Assembly (NCBI RefSeq): GCF_900111925.1
Contig: NZ_FOKA01000022.1
Span: forward strand, 1 to 55,320
DNA from: Cellulomonas marina
Lineage (GTDB): Bacteria; Actinomycetota; Actinomycetes; Actinomycetales; Cellulomonadaceae
Length of the DNA: 55,320 nt
Direction: 5' to 3'
Below are positions 25,421-34,541 of the stretch, piece after piece. Under the pieces are notes generated by a model. It made no database searches. It had not been told where the DNA came from and saw only the letters and a list, made by a program, of their open reading frames with translations. The number at the start of each line of letters is the position of its first letter. The first letter of the stretch is position 1. Made by a program: the position numbers and the translations under genes.

Positions 25421-27700
25421 GTGACAGACACCATCCAGCCTGCCGTGAGCACCTCCGGCGGGTCCGCCCCTGACGCCGCCATCGCGGCGATGCGCCTGCC
25501 GGAGCTGCAGGCGCTGGCCGCCCAGCTGGGCGTGCGGGGCACGAGCAAGATGCGCAAGGGGGACCTGGTGCAGGCGATCCGCGGGGCGAGCGGCGGGCAG
25601 CGCCCGCAGCCGCTCGAGACGTCCCGCACCGCGACGACCGTCACGGCCGACGGCACCGACGCCGCGCCGGCCACGCGCGCGCCGCGCCGCCGCGCCACGC
25701 GCGCCACGGCCCCGGCCGACGCGACGGCGGCGTCGGCCGAGGTCACCGCGACGACGACCCCGACGACGGCCCCCACGACGACCCCGAGCACGACCCCGAG
25801 CACGACGGCGGGCGCCGCTGCTCCGGGTGCCGACGAGCGTCCCGGCGCGACGGCGGTCGCCACGACGGCAGCGACGACGACGAGCGTGCCGGCGCTGGAG
25901 CTGCCGGCCGCCCGTCCCGAGGTGGCGGCCCGGCGCACCGCGCCCGACGCGACGGGGGCGCGCGGCGACGAGCGCCGTCGCCCCGTCCGTGACGAGCGGG
26001 GCGAGTCGCCGCGCACGGACGACCGGCGCCCGGACGCCCGCGGCACCGAGCCCGACGGCGACGCCGCGGACGCCCCGACCGGGGCCCGCGCCCGTCGCCC
26101 GCGGCGCGAGGACGCGCTCGCCGGGCTCGAGGCGGCCCTCGACGCCCGCCTCGGCGGCGAGGCGGACGACCGCGGCGGCGACCGTCGCACCCGCCGGGGC
26201 CCCCGCGGCACCGAGGGCGACGCGGTCGGCCAGCCGGCGCGCGGCCGCGACACCGCGGGGCGCGACGCCCTCGGGACCGGTGCCCGTGAGGGCCAGCCCC
26301 GCGAGGGCCAGGTCCGCGAGCTCCCGACCGGGGACGGCCTGACCGGCGACGGCCAGGGCTTGCGCCAGGTCGGCGGCGACGGCTACGAGGACGACGAGCG
26401 CGGCGGACGTCGCCGGCGCTCACGCGACCGGTTCCGCGACCGCGACACCCGCAAGCGGGGCCGCGGGCGCGTGCCCGGCGACCTCGTCGGCGACGTCGAG
26501 GTCGACGTGGCGGACGACGACGTGCTGCTGCCCATCGCGGGCATCCTCGACGTCCTCGACTCCTACGCGTTCGTCCGCACCACCGGGTACCTGCCGGGGC
26601 CGAACGACGTCTACGTCTCCCTCGGCCAGGTGAAGAAGGCCGGCCTGCGCCGGGGCGACGCCATCACCGGTGCGGTGCGCCAGCCGCGCGAGGGCGAGAG
26701 CACGGCGCCCGGCGCCCGGACGAACAAGTTCAACGCGCTCGTCCGCCTCGACACGGTCAACGGCCTGACGCCGGAGGAGGCGCGCCAGCGGCCCGAGTTC
26801 ACCAAGCTGACGCCGCTCTACCCGCAGGAGCGCCTGCGCCTGGAGTCCGAGCCGAACCGGCTGACCCCGCGCGTCATCGACATCGTCGCCCCGATCGGCA
26901 AGGGGCAGCGCGGCCTCATCGTCGCGCCCCCCAAGGCCGGCAAGACGATCATCATGCAGCAGATCGCCAACGCGATCACCACGAACAACCCCGAGGTCCA
27001 CCTCATGGTCGTGCTCGTCGACGAGCGCCCCGAGGAGGTCACGGACATGGAGCGGACGGTCAAGGGCGAGGTCATCGCCTCGACCTTCGACCGCCCCGCC
27101 TCCGACCACACGGTCGTCGCCGAGCTGGCCATCGAGCGGGCCAAGCGCCTCGTCGAGCTGGGCCAGGACGTCGTGGTGCTGCTGGACTCGCTCACGCGCC
27201 TGTCCCGGGCCTACAACCTCGCCGCGCCGGCGTCGGGCCGCATCCTGTCCGGCGGCGTGGACGCCGCGGCGCTGTACCCGCCGAAGCGCTTCTTCGGTGC
27301 GGCGCGCAACATCGAGCACGGCGGGTCGCTGACGATCCTCGCGTCGGCCCTCGTCGAGACGGGCTCGAAGATGGACGAGGTCATCTTCGAGGAGTTCAAG
27401 GGCACGGGGAACATGGAGCTGCGGCTGTCCCGCTCGCTGGCGGACAAGCGCATCTTCCCGGCGGTGGACGTCAACGCCTCCGGCACCCGCCGCGAGGAGA
27501 TCCTCATCGCGCCCGACGAGCTCAAGATCGTCTGGAAGCTCCGCCGGGTCATGGGCGGGCTCGACCAGCAGCAGGCCGTCGAGCTGCTCATCGGCAAGCT
27601 GCGCGAGACGCGGTCGAACGTCGAGTTCCTCCTGCAGGTGCAGAAGACGACGCCCGCGGGTGCCGGCGCCGGCGACGACACGCTGGGCCGCACGGTCTGA
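25421..27700 (+). CDS. rho: transcription termination factor Rho with large disordered insert
   Basis: Hexameric RNA-dependent ATPase that releases transcripts. The N-terminal Rho_N helix-extension-helix is at about residues 20-65 (LPELQALAAQLGVRGTSKMRKGDLVQAI). About 300 residues of low-complexity Thr/Pro/Ala, then Arg/Asp/Gly-rich sequence follow, then the cold-shock-like RNA-binding domain from about 360 (VLDVLDSYAFVRTTGYLPG). The ATPase core has Walker A APPKAGKT near residue 503, the Walker B VVVLLDSLTRL and the Q/R loops. 759 residues against about 420 in E. coli; the insert is typical of actinobacteria though its sequence is not conserved. GTG 25421 follows GAGGGGGAAGGG. Confidence 0.97.
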   Translation: MTDTIQPAVSTSGGSAPDAAIAAMRLPELQALAAQLGVRGTSKMRKGDLVQAIRGASGGQRPQPLETSRTATTVTADGTDAAPATRAPRRRATRATAPADATAASAEVTATTTPTTAPTTTPSTTPSTTAGAAAPGADERPGATAVATTAATTTSVPALELPAARPEVAARRTAPDATGARGDERRRPVRDERGESPRTDDRRPDARGTEPDGDAADAPTGARARRPRREDALAGLEAALDARLGGEADDRGGDRRTRRGPRGTEGDAVGQPARGRDTAGRDALGTGAREGQPREGQVRELPTGDGLTGDGQGLRQVGGDGYEDDERGGRRRRSRDRFRDRDTRKRGRGRVPGDLVGDVEVDVADDDVLLPIAGILDVLDSYAFVRTTGYLPGPNDVYVSLGQVKKAGLRRGDAITGAVRQPREGESTAPGARTNKFNALVRLDTVNGLTPEEARQRPEFTKLTPLYPQERLRLESEPNRLTPRVIDIVAPIGKGQRGLIVAPPKAGKTIIMQQIANAITTNNPEVHLMVVLVDERPEEVTDMERTVKGEVIASTFDRPASDHTVVAELAIERAKRLVELGQDVVVLLDSLTRLSRAYNLAAPASGRILSGGVDAAALYPPKRFFGAARNIEHGGSLTILASALVETGSKMDEVIFEEFKGTGNMELRLSRSLADKRIFPAVDVNASGTRREEILIAPDELKIVWKLRRVMGGLDQQQAVELLIGKLRETRSNVEFLLQVQKTTPAGAGAGDDTLGRTV

Positions 27701-27720
27701 CGCCCTCGTCGCCCCCGCCC

Positions 27721-27751
27721 ACGGCCCGTCCCGCACCTCGGGGCGGGCCGT
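27721..27751. terminator. hairpin between convergent rho and kinase genes
   Basis: A 13-bp stem (27721-27733 with 27739-27751, one G-U position) closes a five-base loop. It sits 20 bases after the rho stop and 18 bases from the stop of the minus-strand kinase gene, so it can serve both directions. Confidence 0.75.
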
Positions 27752-27769
27752 CGGCGTCCGGGGCGCGCC

Positions 27770-28648
27770 TCAGGACACGTCCCAGAGCAGCCGGTAGAAG
27801 GCGTTGCGGCGCGGGTCGGGCGTGACGCCGTACGCGGCGACGACGAGGTGCTCGTACCCCGGCCCGTGGTTCCAGGTGAACGACCACGCCGCCACGGCGA
27901 GGTCCGCCCACCGGTCGGCCACCCCGAGCCGGCCGAGGTCGACGTGACCGGTCGCGGCGCCGTCGTCGCCGAGCAGCGCGTTGGGCGTGCAGGCGTCCCC
28001 CTGGCAGACGACGGGGTCGACGGGCGGCGGGTCCGCGAGCCGCGCGAGGACCTCCGCGGGTCCGAGCGCGGCGTGCTCCGGTGCCCAGGCGGCGGGCCCG
28101 TCGCCGGCGGCGAGCCGGGCGCGGGCGGCCGCGACGCGGTCCTCGAGCGACCACGTGAACGGGCAGCCGGCGACGGGGAGGGCGTCGTGCAGGGCCCGCA
28201 GGCCGGCGCCCACCCCGGCCGCGGCCCGTGCCGGGTCGCGGCGCCAGCGCGCGTCGACGGCCGACGTGCCGGTCAGCGCGGCGGTGCGCAGCCAGGTGCC
28301 GTCCGCGTCCTCGCCACGGGCCAGGACCTCGGGGACCGCGGCGTGGGGCCGCGCCCACGCCAGCCGCGCGGCCTCGGCCGCGAGGTCGAGGCCGGACCCG
28401 TGCGGGGCCCACTTCAGGAAGCCCGTCGTCCCGGTGCCCGCGGGTGCGGTCTCCTGCACGCGGTAGGTCAGGCCCCCGCGCTCGTTGCGCCACACGGGCG
28501 TGGCGGTGGCGCCCGCGGCGACGAGCCGGCGCACGACCGCCGGCGTCGGTGTACCGGGCGGGGGCGGGCCGGCGAGGGGCGGGCGCCGGTCGGCCCCGGA
28601 GTCCGTGACGAGGGGCGGCGACGGGCGCCGGCCCGGGCGTGGGGTCAC
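27770..28648 (-). CDS. APH-fold phosphotransferase (aminoglycoside 3'-phosphotransferase-like)
   Basis: A 292-residue kinase-fold protein. It has the nucleotide-positioning lysine in TTGFLKWAPHG, the catalytic loop VVCQGDACTPNALL and the metal loop GHVDLGRLGVADRWADLA, all in the APH(3') arrangement. The His that usually precedes Gly-Asp is Gln here, while the catalytic Asp and metal-binding Asn and Asp are kept. The first ~35 residues are Pro/Arg-rich and variable. The GTG start overlaps the stop of the glycosyltransferase gene by four bases, so the two are translated together. A chromosomal sugar or amino-alcohol kinase is as likely as a drug-resistance enzyme; the true substrate cannot be read from sequence. 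Confidence 0.82.
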   Translation of the reverse strand: MTPRPGRRPSPPLVTDSGADRRPPLAGPPPPGTPTPAVVRRLVAAGATATPVWRNERGGLTYRVQETAPAGTGTTGFLKWAPHGSGLDLAAEAARLAWARPHAAVPEVLARGEDADGTWLRTAALTGTSAVDARWRRDPARAAAGVGAGLRALHDALPVAGCPFTWSLEDRVAAARARLAAGDGPAAWAPEHAALGPAEVLARLADPPPVDPVVCQGDACTPNALLGDDGAATGHVDLGRLGVADRWADLAVAAWSFTWNHGPGYEHLVVAAYGVTPDPRRNAFYRLLWDVS

Positions 28649-29937
28649 CGACGGCGGGCCGCCCGGGCGGCGGGGGTCGCCGGGGCCCTGGGGGCCGACC
28701 GCGCGGCGAGGGCACGGGCGTAGGCCGCCTCGACGCCGTCGAGCACCGCGTCGCGCTCGTGGCGCCGGGCGACGGCCCGCTGCCCGGCGACGGCCACGCG
28801 ACGAGCGGGCGGGTCGTCGACCCAGCGCGCGAGCGCCGCGGCGAAGGCGCGCACGTCCCGGGCCTCGACGAGCTGGTCCTCGAGGCCCTCCATCGTCGCC
28901 CGGTAGCCGGGGTTGTCCCCGGCCAGGACGACCCCGCGCGCGCACGCGAGCGCCTCCACCACGGAGATGCCGAAGCTCTCCCCGCCGGTGGACGGCAGCA
29001 CGACGACGTCGGCGCCGGCCAGCAGCGCGGGCTTGTCCGCCTCCGCGACGAACCCCGGCAGCGTGACCCGGTCGGCCAGACCCGCCGCGGCCAGCGCGCG
29101 CCGGAGCTCGGCCTCCAGGGGACCGCGGCCGGCGAGCACGAGGTGCCACGGCCGGCGCGTGAGCCGGTGCCGGGCGAGGTGGTCCAGCGCGGCGACGAGC
29201 TCGCGCGCGCCCTTGCGCTCGACGAGCCGGCCGAGGAAGACGAGGCGCACGGGCCGGTCGGGGTCGTCCTCGTCGCCGACGGAGGTGCCGGGGGCGCCCG
29301 GGACGGGAGCGCCCGGGCCGGGGGCGTCCGCACCGACCCCGGCGCCGGCGGCCTGCAGCCCGGCGAGGTCCAGCGGCATGCCGAGCACCGTGGTGCGCAG
29401 CCCGAAGGCACGCCGCGCCAGGTCGGCGGCGGGCGTGGACAGGGCGAGGACCTCGTCGAACCGGCGCAGCGTCGGGCGTGCGACCACGGCCAGGGCGCGC
29501 GCGCCGGCCTCGACCACCGGCGACTCCGTCGCGATGAGGAAGGTGCCGACGACGCCGACGTGCGCCGGCACCCGCGCCACCACCCGCCCGGCGAGGAGGG
29601 GGGAGTACGGCATGGCGACGTGCAGCACGTCGACGGGCACCTCCGCCAGCAGGCGGCGCACCGCGGTGGCCGGCGCGGGCAGGGGGGTGCGCAGCAGGTT
29701 GCCGTTGAAGCTGACGCCGGTGTGCCGTCCGAGGACGTGCAGCCCGGGCAGGTCGGTGCGCTCGGTGGTCGAGGCGACGAGGTGCACGTCGTGACCGCGT
29801 CCCCGCAGGCCGGCGGCCACCGCCAGCACGTACTGCTGGACGCCGTCGGGGCGGTCCAGGCCGTCGTCGAGGACGAGGGCCACCGTGAGGCGACGGGGGG
29901 TGCCGGCGGCCGCGGCGGTGCGGTCGTCGGGCGGCAC
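28645..29937 (-). CDS. GT4-type glycosyltransferase
   Basis: A 430-residue GT-B protein. The N-terminal acceptor domain begins TVALVLDDGLDRPDGVQQYVLAVA. A charged linker precedes the donor domain, which has RLVFLGRLVERKGARELV, LVLAGRGPLEAEL and the family-4 nucleotide-sugar motif GESFGISVVEALACARGVVLAGDNPGYR (E-x7-E). No membrane segments or signal. Substrate unknown; candidates are polar lipid or teichoic-type glycans. GTG at 29937 was chosen because the conserved domain begins about 17 residues later. Upstream of it the frame runs through a tandem repeat. Coupled to the downstream APH-fold kinase. Confidence 0.88.
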   Translation of the reverse strand: MPPDDRTAAAAGTPRRLTVALVLDDGLDRPDGVQQYVLAVAAGLRGRGHDVHLVASTTERTDLPGLHVLGRHTGVSFNGNLLRTPLPAPATAVRRLLAEVPVDVLHVAMPYSPLLAGRVVARVPAHVGVVGTFLIATESPVVEAGARALAVVARPTLRRFDEVLALSTPAADLARRAFGLRTTVLGMPLDLAGLQAAGAGVGADAPGPGAPVPGAPGTSVGDEDDPDRPVRLVFLGRLVERKGARELVAALDHLARHRLTRRPWHLVLAGRGPLEAELRRALAAAGLADRVTLPGFVAEADKPALLAGADVVVLPSTGGESFGISVVEALACARGVVLAGDNPGYRATMEGLEDQLVEARDVRAFAAALARWVDDPPARRVAVAGQRAVARRHERDAVLDGVEAAYARALAARSAPRAPATPAARAARRR

Positions 29938-29950
29938 CCCGACAGCATAG

Positions 29951-29988
29951 GGACCGAGAGCATGGGGACCGAGAGCATGGGGACCGAG
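29951..29988. repeat. 15-bp x2.5 tandem repeat before the glycosyltransferase start
   Basis: GGACCGAGAGCATGG at 29951 and 29966, with a third partial copy to 29988, begins 13 bases upstream of the GTG. On the minus strand each unit contains an ATG, in a frame different from the glycosyltransferase. Bases 29989-30167, up to rpmE, show no gene. Confidence 0.82.
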
Positions 29989-30167
29989 GCGGACCGGCAG
30001 GAGGACGGGTGCCAGGACCGGGCGGGGAGCCGGGACGACGGCGGGCACCTGGTTCGGGAAGGTGGAGGGGGTCCGCGGTGTTGTGGCAGACTGTCCGGTC
30101 GGTCTGCGGTTCACCTGTGCGAGCCCGCGCGGGACCCGGAGACGCAACCCCCTGAGGAGAACCCCCC

Positions 30168-30383
30168 GTGAAGGCTGACATCCACCCGCAGTACGTGCCC
30201 ACCCAGGTGGTCTGCACGTGCGGCGCCACGTTCGTGACGCGCTCGACGGTGACCTCCGGCGAGATCCGCGCCGACGTGTGCAGCGCCTGCCACCCGTTCT
30301 ACACGGGCAAGCAGAAGATCCTCGACACCGGCGGCCGCGTGGCCCGCTTCGAGGCCCGCTACGGCAAGCGGTCCGCCAAGTAG
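30168..30383 (+). CDS. rpmE: 50S ribosomal protein L31 (zinc-binding type)
   Basis: A 71-residue ribosomal protein bridging the subunits. It has the MKADIHP start, the conserved [16 protein letters not shown] segment and both cysteine pairs of the C+ form (CTC at 16-18 and CSAC at 38-41), so it should bind zinc. GTG start with GAGGAGA eight bases upstream. A strong terminator follows. Confidence 0.97.
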   Translation: MKADIHPQYVPTQVVCTCGATFVTRSTVTSGEIRADVCSACHPFYTGKQKILDTGGRVARFEARYGKRSAK

Positions 30384-30392
30384 CACCCCCGC

Positions 30393-30454
30393 AGCGCCGG
30401 CACCGGCGCGGTCGACGGCCCTCCATGGTCGTGACCGCGTCCGGTGCCGGCGCT
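30393..30454 (+). terminator. strong two-part hairpin after rpmE
   Basis: A perfect 14-bp outer stem AGCGCCGGCACCGG/CCGGTGCCGGCGCT (30393-30406 with 30441-30454) encloses an inner seven-base stem CGCGGTC/GACCGCG. It begins ten bases after the rpmE stop. Confidence 0.85.
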
Positions 30455-30527
30455 GTGTCGTTCCCGGACCGTGCCGCCCTGCCAGGCGCCGCGCGGTCCT
30501 GACCCCCCCCTCTGCCGAAGGGCCCTC

Positions 30528-31628
30528 ATGTCCGTCCCCGCCGCTGACGCCTTCGCCGCCGCCGGCCCCCTGCTGGCCGAGCACGCCGACATCGAGCGCC
30601 GGCTGGCGGACCCCGCCGTCCACGCCGACGCCGGCCTGGCGCGCCGCCTCGGCCGCCGGTACGCCGAGCTCGGCCGCGTGGTCGCCGCCCACGTCGCGTG
30701 GCGCCAGGCCCGGGACGACGCCGACGCGGCGGCGGAGCTCGCCGACCTCGACGAGGGCTTCGCGGCCGAGCTGCCCGGCCTGCTCGCGGCGGCGGACGCC
30801 GCGGCGGAGCGGCTGCGGCGCGTGCTGGTGCCGCGCGACCCCGACGACGGGCGCGACGTCATCCTCGAGATCAAGGCGGGGGAGGGCGGCGAGGAGTCGG
30901 CCCTGTTCGCGGGCGACCTGCTGCGCATGTACCAGCGCTACGCCGAGCGTGAGGGCTGGGCCACCCAGGTGCTGGAGGCGACGCAGTCGGACCTCGGCGG
31001 GTTCAAGGACGTGCAGCTCGCGGTCAAGGCCCGCGGCGCGGTGGCGCCCGAGGACGGCGTCTGGGCGCACCTGAAGTACGAGGGCGGCGTCCACCGGGTG
31101 CAGCGCGTCCCGGTCACGGAGTCGCAGGGCCGGATCCACACCTCGGCGGCGGGCGTGCTCGTCCTGCCCGAGGCGGACGACGAGGCCGAGGTCGCCGTGG
31201 ACCCGAACGACCTGCGCATCGACGTGTTCCGGTCCTCCGGCCCCGGCGGGCAGTCCGTCAACACGACCGACTCCGCCGTGCGCATCACGCACCTGCCGAC
31301 GGGCATCGTCGTGTCGATGCAGAACGAGAAGTCCCAGCTGCAGAACCGCGAGCAGGCGCTGCGGGTGCTGCGCGCACGGCTGCTGGCCGCCCGGCAGGAG
31401 GAGGCGGCCGCCGCGGCGAGCGCCGCGCGCCGGTCCCAGGTCCGCACGGTGGACCGCTCCGAACGCATCCGCACGTACAACTTCCCGGAGAACCGGATCG
31501 CCGACCACCGCACGGGGTACAAGGCGTACAACCTCGACGCCGTGCTCGACGGCGACCTCGGTCCCGTCGTCCGGTCCGCCGTCGAGGCGGACGAGGCGGC
31601 GCGACTGGCCGGGCTGGCCGAGGCGTGA
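30528..31628 (+). CDS. prfA: peptide chain release factor 1
   Basis: Class I release factor reading UAA and UAG. It has the codon-recognition tripeptide PVT in [15 protein letters not shown], and the peptidyl-transferase GGQ in [16 protein letters not shown], where PrmC methylates the glutamine. 366 residues. ATG at 30528 was chosen over the upstream frame because it matches the family length; the Shine-Dalgarno (GAAGGG) is modest. Its stop overlaps the prmC start. Confidence 0.96.
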   Translation: MSVPAADAFAAAGPLLAEHADIERRLADPAVHADAGLARRLGRRYAELGRVVAAHVAWRQARDDADAAAELADLDEGFAAELPGLLAAADAAAERLRRVLVPRDPDDGRDVILEIKAGEGGEESALFAGDLLRMYQRYAEREGWATQVLEATQSDLGGFKDVQLAVKARGAVAPEDGVWAHLKYEGGVHRVQRVPVTESQGRIHTSAAGVLVLPEADDEAEVAVDPNDLRIDVFRSSGPGGQSVNTTDSAVRITHLPTGIVVSMQNEKSQLQNREQALRVLRARLLAARQEEAAAAASAARRSQVRTVDRSERIRTYNFPENRIADHRTGYKAYNLDAVLDGDLGPVVRSAVEADEAARLAGLAEA

Positions 31629-32605
31629 GCGGCGACGCTCCCGTGGACGGGCGGGCGGCCGAGAACCTGGCAGGGCCGTCGGCAGGGCCGTCGGCAGGGC
31701 CATCGGAAGGGACCCTGTCGGTGCGCGCGGCCGTGCAGGGCGCCGCGCGGCTGCTCGCGGAGGCCGGGGTCCCCTCGCCGCGACCCGACGCCGCCGCGCT
31801 GGCGGCGCACGTGCTGGGGGTGGACCACGTCCTGCTCGCGCCCGACGAGGCGCCGCCCGGGTTCGCCGCGCGCTACGCGGGGCTCGTCGAGCGGCGGGCG
31901 CGCCGGGAGCCGCTGCAGCACCTCGTCGGCCGGACGGGCTTCCGCCGGGTGGTGCTGCTCGTCGAGCCCGGCGTGTTCGTGCCGCGGCCCGAGACGGAGA
32001 CGGTCGCGGAGCCCGCGGTGGCCGAGGCGCGGCGCGTGGCCGCGTCCGGGCGGCCGCCGCTCGTCGTCGACCTGTGCTGCGGCGCGGGACCCCTCGCGGT
32101 CTCCCTGGCCGTGGAGGTGCCGGGCGCGCGGGTCGTCGCGGTCGACGCCTCGCCCGCCGCCGTCGACCTCACCGCGCGCAACGCCGCCGCGCAGGGCGTC
32201 ACGGTCGAGGCCCTCGTCGGGGACGTGCGGGAGCGGGCCCTGCTCGCGGAGCTGGACGGCATGGTCGACGTGCTCGTCTCGAACCCGCCCTACATCCCGC
32301 CCGACGCGGAGCCGGTCGACCCCGAGGTGCGCGACCACGACCCCGCCCTCGCCCTGTGGGGCGGCGGGATGGACGGCCTCGACGTGCCGCGCGCGGTGCT
32401 CGCGGCCGGCGCCCGCCTGCTGGCCCCCGGCGGCCTGCTCGTCGTCGAGCACGCCGAGGTGCAGGACACCGCGCTCCGTGCGGCCGCCGCCGCGGAGGGC
32501 TTCATGGACGTCGCGACGTTGCCCGACCTCACGGGCCGGCCCCGCACGCTCGTCGCGCGGCGGCCCCGGGGCGCACGGGCGCGCGTGACAGACTCGGCCC
32601 CGTGA
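31625..32605 (+). CDS. prmC: peptide chain release factor N5-glutamine methyltransferase
   Basis: Class I SAM methyltransferase modifying the GGQ glutamine of release factors. It shows FVPRPETE, the SAM loop [16 protein letters not shown] and the catalytic SNPPYIPP. The N-terminal helical domain is preceded by a ~30-residue tail containing [11 protein letters not shown], encoded by a 12-bp repeat. The GTG start overlaps the prfA stop by four bases, and the gene's own stop overlaps the next start, making an unbroken chain. 326 residues. Confidence 0.95.
   Translation: MSGDAPVDGRAAENLAGPSAGPSAGPSEGTLSVRAAVQGAARLLAEAGVPSPRPDAAALAAHVLGVDHVLLAPDEAPPGFAARYAGLVERRARREPLQHLVGRTGFRRVVLLVEPGVFVPRPETETVAEPAVAEARRVAASGRPPLVVDLCCGAGPLAVSLAVEVPGARVVAVDASPAAVDLTARNAAAQGVTVEALVGDVRERALLAELDGMVDVLVSNPPYIPPDAEPVDPEVRDHDPALALWGGGMDGLDVPRAVLAAGARLLAPGGLLVVEHAEVQDTALRAAAAAEGFMDVATLPDLTGRPRTLVARRPRGARARVTDSAP
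31669..31704 (+). repeat. 12-bp x3 tandem repeat in the prmC N-terminus
   Basis: GGCAGGGCCGTC at 31669 and 31681 and a one-base variant at 31693 encode the Ala-Gly-Pro-Ser units near residues 15-27, before the conserved domain. Confidence 0.88.
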
Positions 32606-33261
32606 CCGCGCGCCTCCACGACGTCAGCGACCCGACCACCTGGGGTCCGGCCCTCGACGACGCCGTGCAGACGCTCGCCCGCGGCGAGCTCGTGGTGCTG
32701 CCGACGGACACCGTCTACGGCATCGCCGCCGACGCGTTCACGCCGCCCGCGGTGCAGGCCCTGCTCGACGCGAAGGGCCGAGGCCGGCAGATGCCGCCGC
32801 CGGTGCTCGTCGGGTCGCTGCCGGTGCTGGACGGCCTGGCCACCGCGGTGCCCGACGGCGCACGCGCCCTCGCCGAGGCGTTCTGGCCGGGCGGGCTCAC
32901 GCTCATCCTCGCGGCGCAGCCGTCCCTCGCGTGGGACCTGGGGGAGACGCACGGGACCGTCGCGCTGCGGATGCCGGACCACCCCGCGGCGCTCGCGCTG
33001 CTGCGGCGCACGGGGCCGCTGGCCGTCTCCAGCGCCAACCGGACCGGGCAGCCCGCGGGGACGACGGCCGCGGAGGCGCGCGAGCAGCTCGGCGACTCCG
33101 TGCGGGTCTACCTGGAGGCGGGCGCGGCCCCCGGCGGCGTCGCCTCGACCATCGTCGACGCGACCGGTCCCGTGCTGCGGGTCGTGCGCGAGGGTGCGCT
33201 GGGTCTGGAGGCCCTGCGCGCGGTGACGCCGGTCGAGGGGCGGGACGAGGCGGTGCCGTGA
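32602..33261 (+). CDS. L-threonylcarbamoyladenylate synthase (Sua5/YrdC/YwlC)
   Basis: Makes threonylcarbamoyl-AMP for the t6A modification of tRNAs reading ANN codons. The YrdC fold shows LVVLPTDTVYGIAADAF, the KGRGRQMPPPVLVGS basic site, WPGGLTLIL, TVALRMPDHPAALALL and the SSANRTGQPAGTTAAEA segment. 219 residues, the short form with no Sua5 C-terminal domain. GTG overlaps the prmC TGA. A CAGACT seven bases upstream could act as an additional leaderless promoter, but this is weak. Confidence 0.94.
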   Translation: MTARLHDVSDPTTWGPALDDAVQTLARGELVVLPTDTVYGIAADAFTPPAVQALLDAKGRGRQMPPPVLVGSLPVLDGLATAVPDGARALAEAFWPGGLTLILAAQPSLAWDLGETHGTVALRMPDHPAALALLRRTGPLAVSSANRTGQPAGTTAAEAREQLGDSVRVYLEAGAAPGGVASTIVDATGPVLRVVREGALGLEALRAVTPVEGRDEAVP

Positions 33262-34541
33262 GGGTCTACCTCCTCGTCCTGCTCGTCGCGGCGGTCGTGA
33301 CGTACCTGGCCACGCCCGTCGCGCGCCTGTGCGCGCTGCGGTGGCGCGCCGTCACGGCCCTGCGGGAGCGGGACGTGCACACCGTGCCGACGCCGCGCCT
33401 GGGCGGGCTGGCGATGTACGCAGGGATCCTCGCGGCGGTGCTCGTGGCCAGCCGGCTGCCGTTCCTCGAGCGGGTCTACGACGACCCGCGCCCCCTCGTC
33501 GGGATCCTCGGCGGCGCGGGGCTCGTGTGCCTGCTGGGCGTCGCCGACGACGTCTGGGACCTGGACTGGATGACGAAGCTGACCGGTCAGGTGCTGGCGG
33601 CCGGCTTCCTGGCGTGGCAGGGAGTGCAGCTCTACCAGCTCCCGCTCGGCGGGGTCACGGTCGCCTCCAGCCGGATGTGGCTGGCCCTGACGGTGCTGAC
33701 GGTGGTCGTCGCGATGAACGCGGTGAACTTCGTCGACGGGCTCGACGGCCTCGCCGCCGGCGTCATCGCCATCGGCGGCACGGCGTACTTCCTGTACACG
33801 TACCGGCTCACGCAGGACGCCAGCCCCACCGACTACTCCAGCCTGGCGACCCTCGTCGTCGCGGTGCTCGTCGGGGCGTGCCTGGGGTTCCTGCCGCACA
33901 ACTTCAGCCCCGCGCGCATCTTCATGGGCGACTCCGGCTCCATGGTGCTCGGCTTCGTCATCGCGGCCGCCGCGGTGGTCGTCACCGGGCAGATCGACCC
34001 CGAGGCCGTGACGGACCGGCAGTCCTTCCCGGCGTACGTGCCCATGCTCCTGCCGCTCGCGGTGCTGGTCCTGCCGCTCCTGGACATGGTGCTGGCGGTC
34101 GTCCGCCGCGTCGGCGCCGGCCGCTCGCCGTTCCACCCCGACCGCATGCACCTGCACCACCGGCTCCTGGCCCTCGGGCACACGCACCGGCGGGCCGTGC
34201 TCATCATGTACATCTGGACGGCCGTCGTGTCGTTCGGCACCGGCTCGCTGGTCGTGCTGCCGACGGCGCCGGCGCTCGCGCTGCTCGGCGTCGGGGTGCT
34301 CGTCGCGACGGGGCTGACCCTCGGGCCGCTGCGGCCCCGCGGGGAGGCGCCGCTGCCCGTGGCGACGCTGCGGGGGCTGTCGACCGCGCCGCCGGTGCCC
34401 CCTCGTCCCGACGATCGCTCCGACGGACCCTCCGACGAGCGGCCCGACGACAGGCCGGCCGACGGGCCCGACGAGCGGTCCTCCGTCCTCCCGACGCCCC
34501 CCGGCGCCGTGCGCGCCCCCACCCCGGAGAAGACCCGATGA
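33258..34541 (+). CDS. polyprenyl-phosphate GlcNAc-1-phosphate transferase (MraY/WecA family)
   Basis: Integral membrane enzyme moving a sugar-1-phosphate onto undecaprenyl (or decaprenyl) phosphate to start cell-wall glycan synthesis. Ten to eleven membrane segments. Active-site motifs: LLGVADDVWDLDWMTK (DDxxD), MNAVNFVDGLDGLAAG, and the cytoplasmic HPDRMHLHHRLL loop. WecA-like rather than MraY-like because of the HLHHRL loop. After the membrane part come about 70 disordered Pro/Asp/Arg/Ser-rich residues. 427 residues. The GTG overlaps the tsaC-type gene stop by four bases, and the gene's own TGA overlaps the atpI start. Confidence 0.94.
   Translation: MRVYLLVLLVAAVVTYLATPVARLCALRWRAVTALRERDVHTVPTPRLGGLAMYAGILAAVLVASRLPFLERVYDDPRPLVGILGGAGLVCLLGVADDVWDLDWMTKLTGQVLAAGFLAWQGVQLYQLPLGGVTVASSRMWLALTVLTVVVAMNAVNFVDGLDGLAAGVIAIGGTAYFLYTYRLTQDASPTDYSSLATLVVAVLVGACLGFLPHNFSPARIFMGDSGSMVLGFVIAAAAVVVTGQIDPEAVTDRQSFPAYVPMLLPLAVLVLPLLDMVLAVVRRVGAGRSPFHPDRMHLHHRLLALGHTHRRAVLIMYIWTAVVSFGTGSLVVLPTAPALALLGVGVLVATGLTLGPLRPRGEAPLPVATLRGLSTAPPVPPRPDDRSDGPSDERPDDRPADGPDERSSVLPTPPGAVRAPTPEKTR

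Noticed and set aside
27770..28648. Acquired aminoglycoside-resistance gene
   Set aside because: Base composition matches the neighbours, no mobile elements flank it, and it is coupled to a glycosyltransferase. A resistance role is not supported by sequence alone.
30020..30167. Zur box upstream of rpmE
   Set aside because: rpmE is the zinc-binding form and no AT-rich Zur palindrome is visible in the leader.
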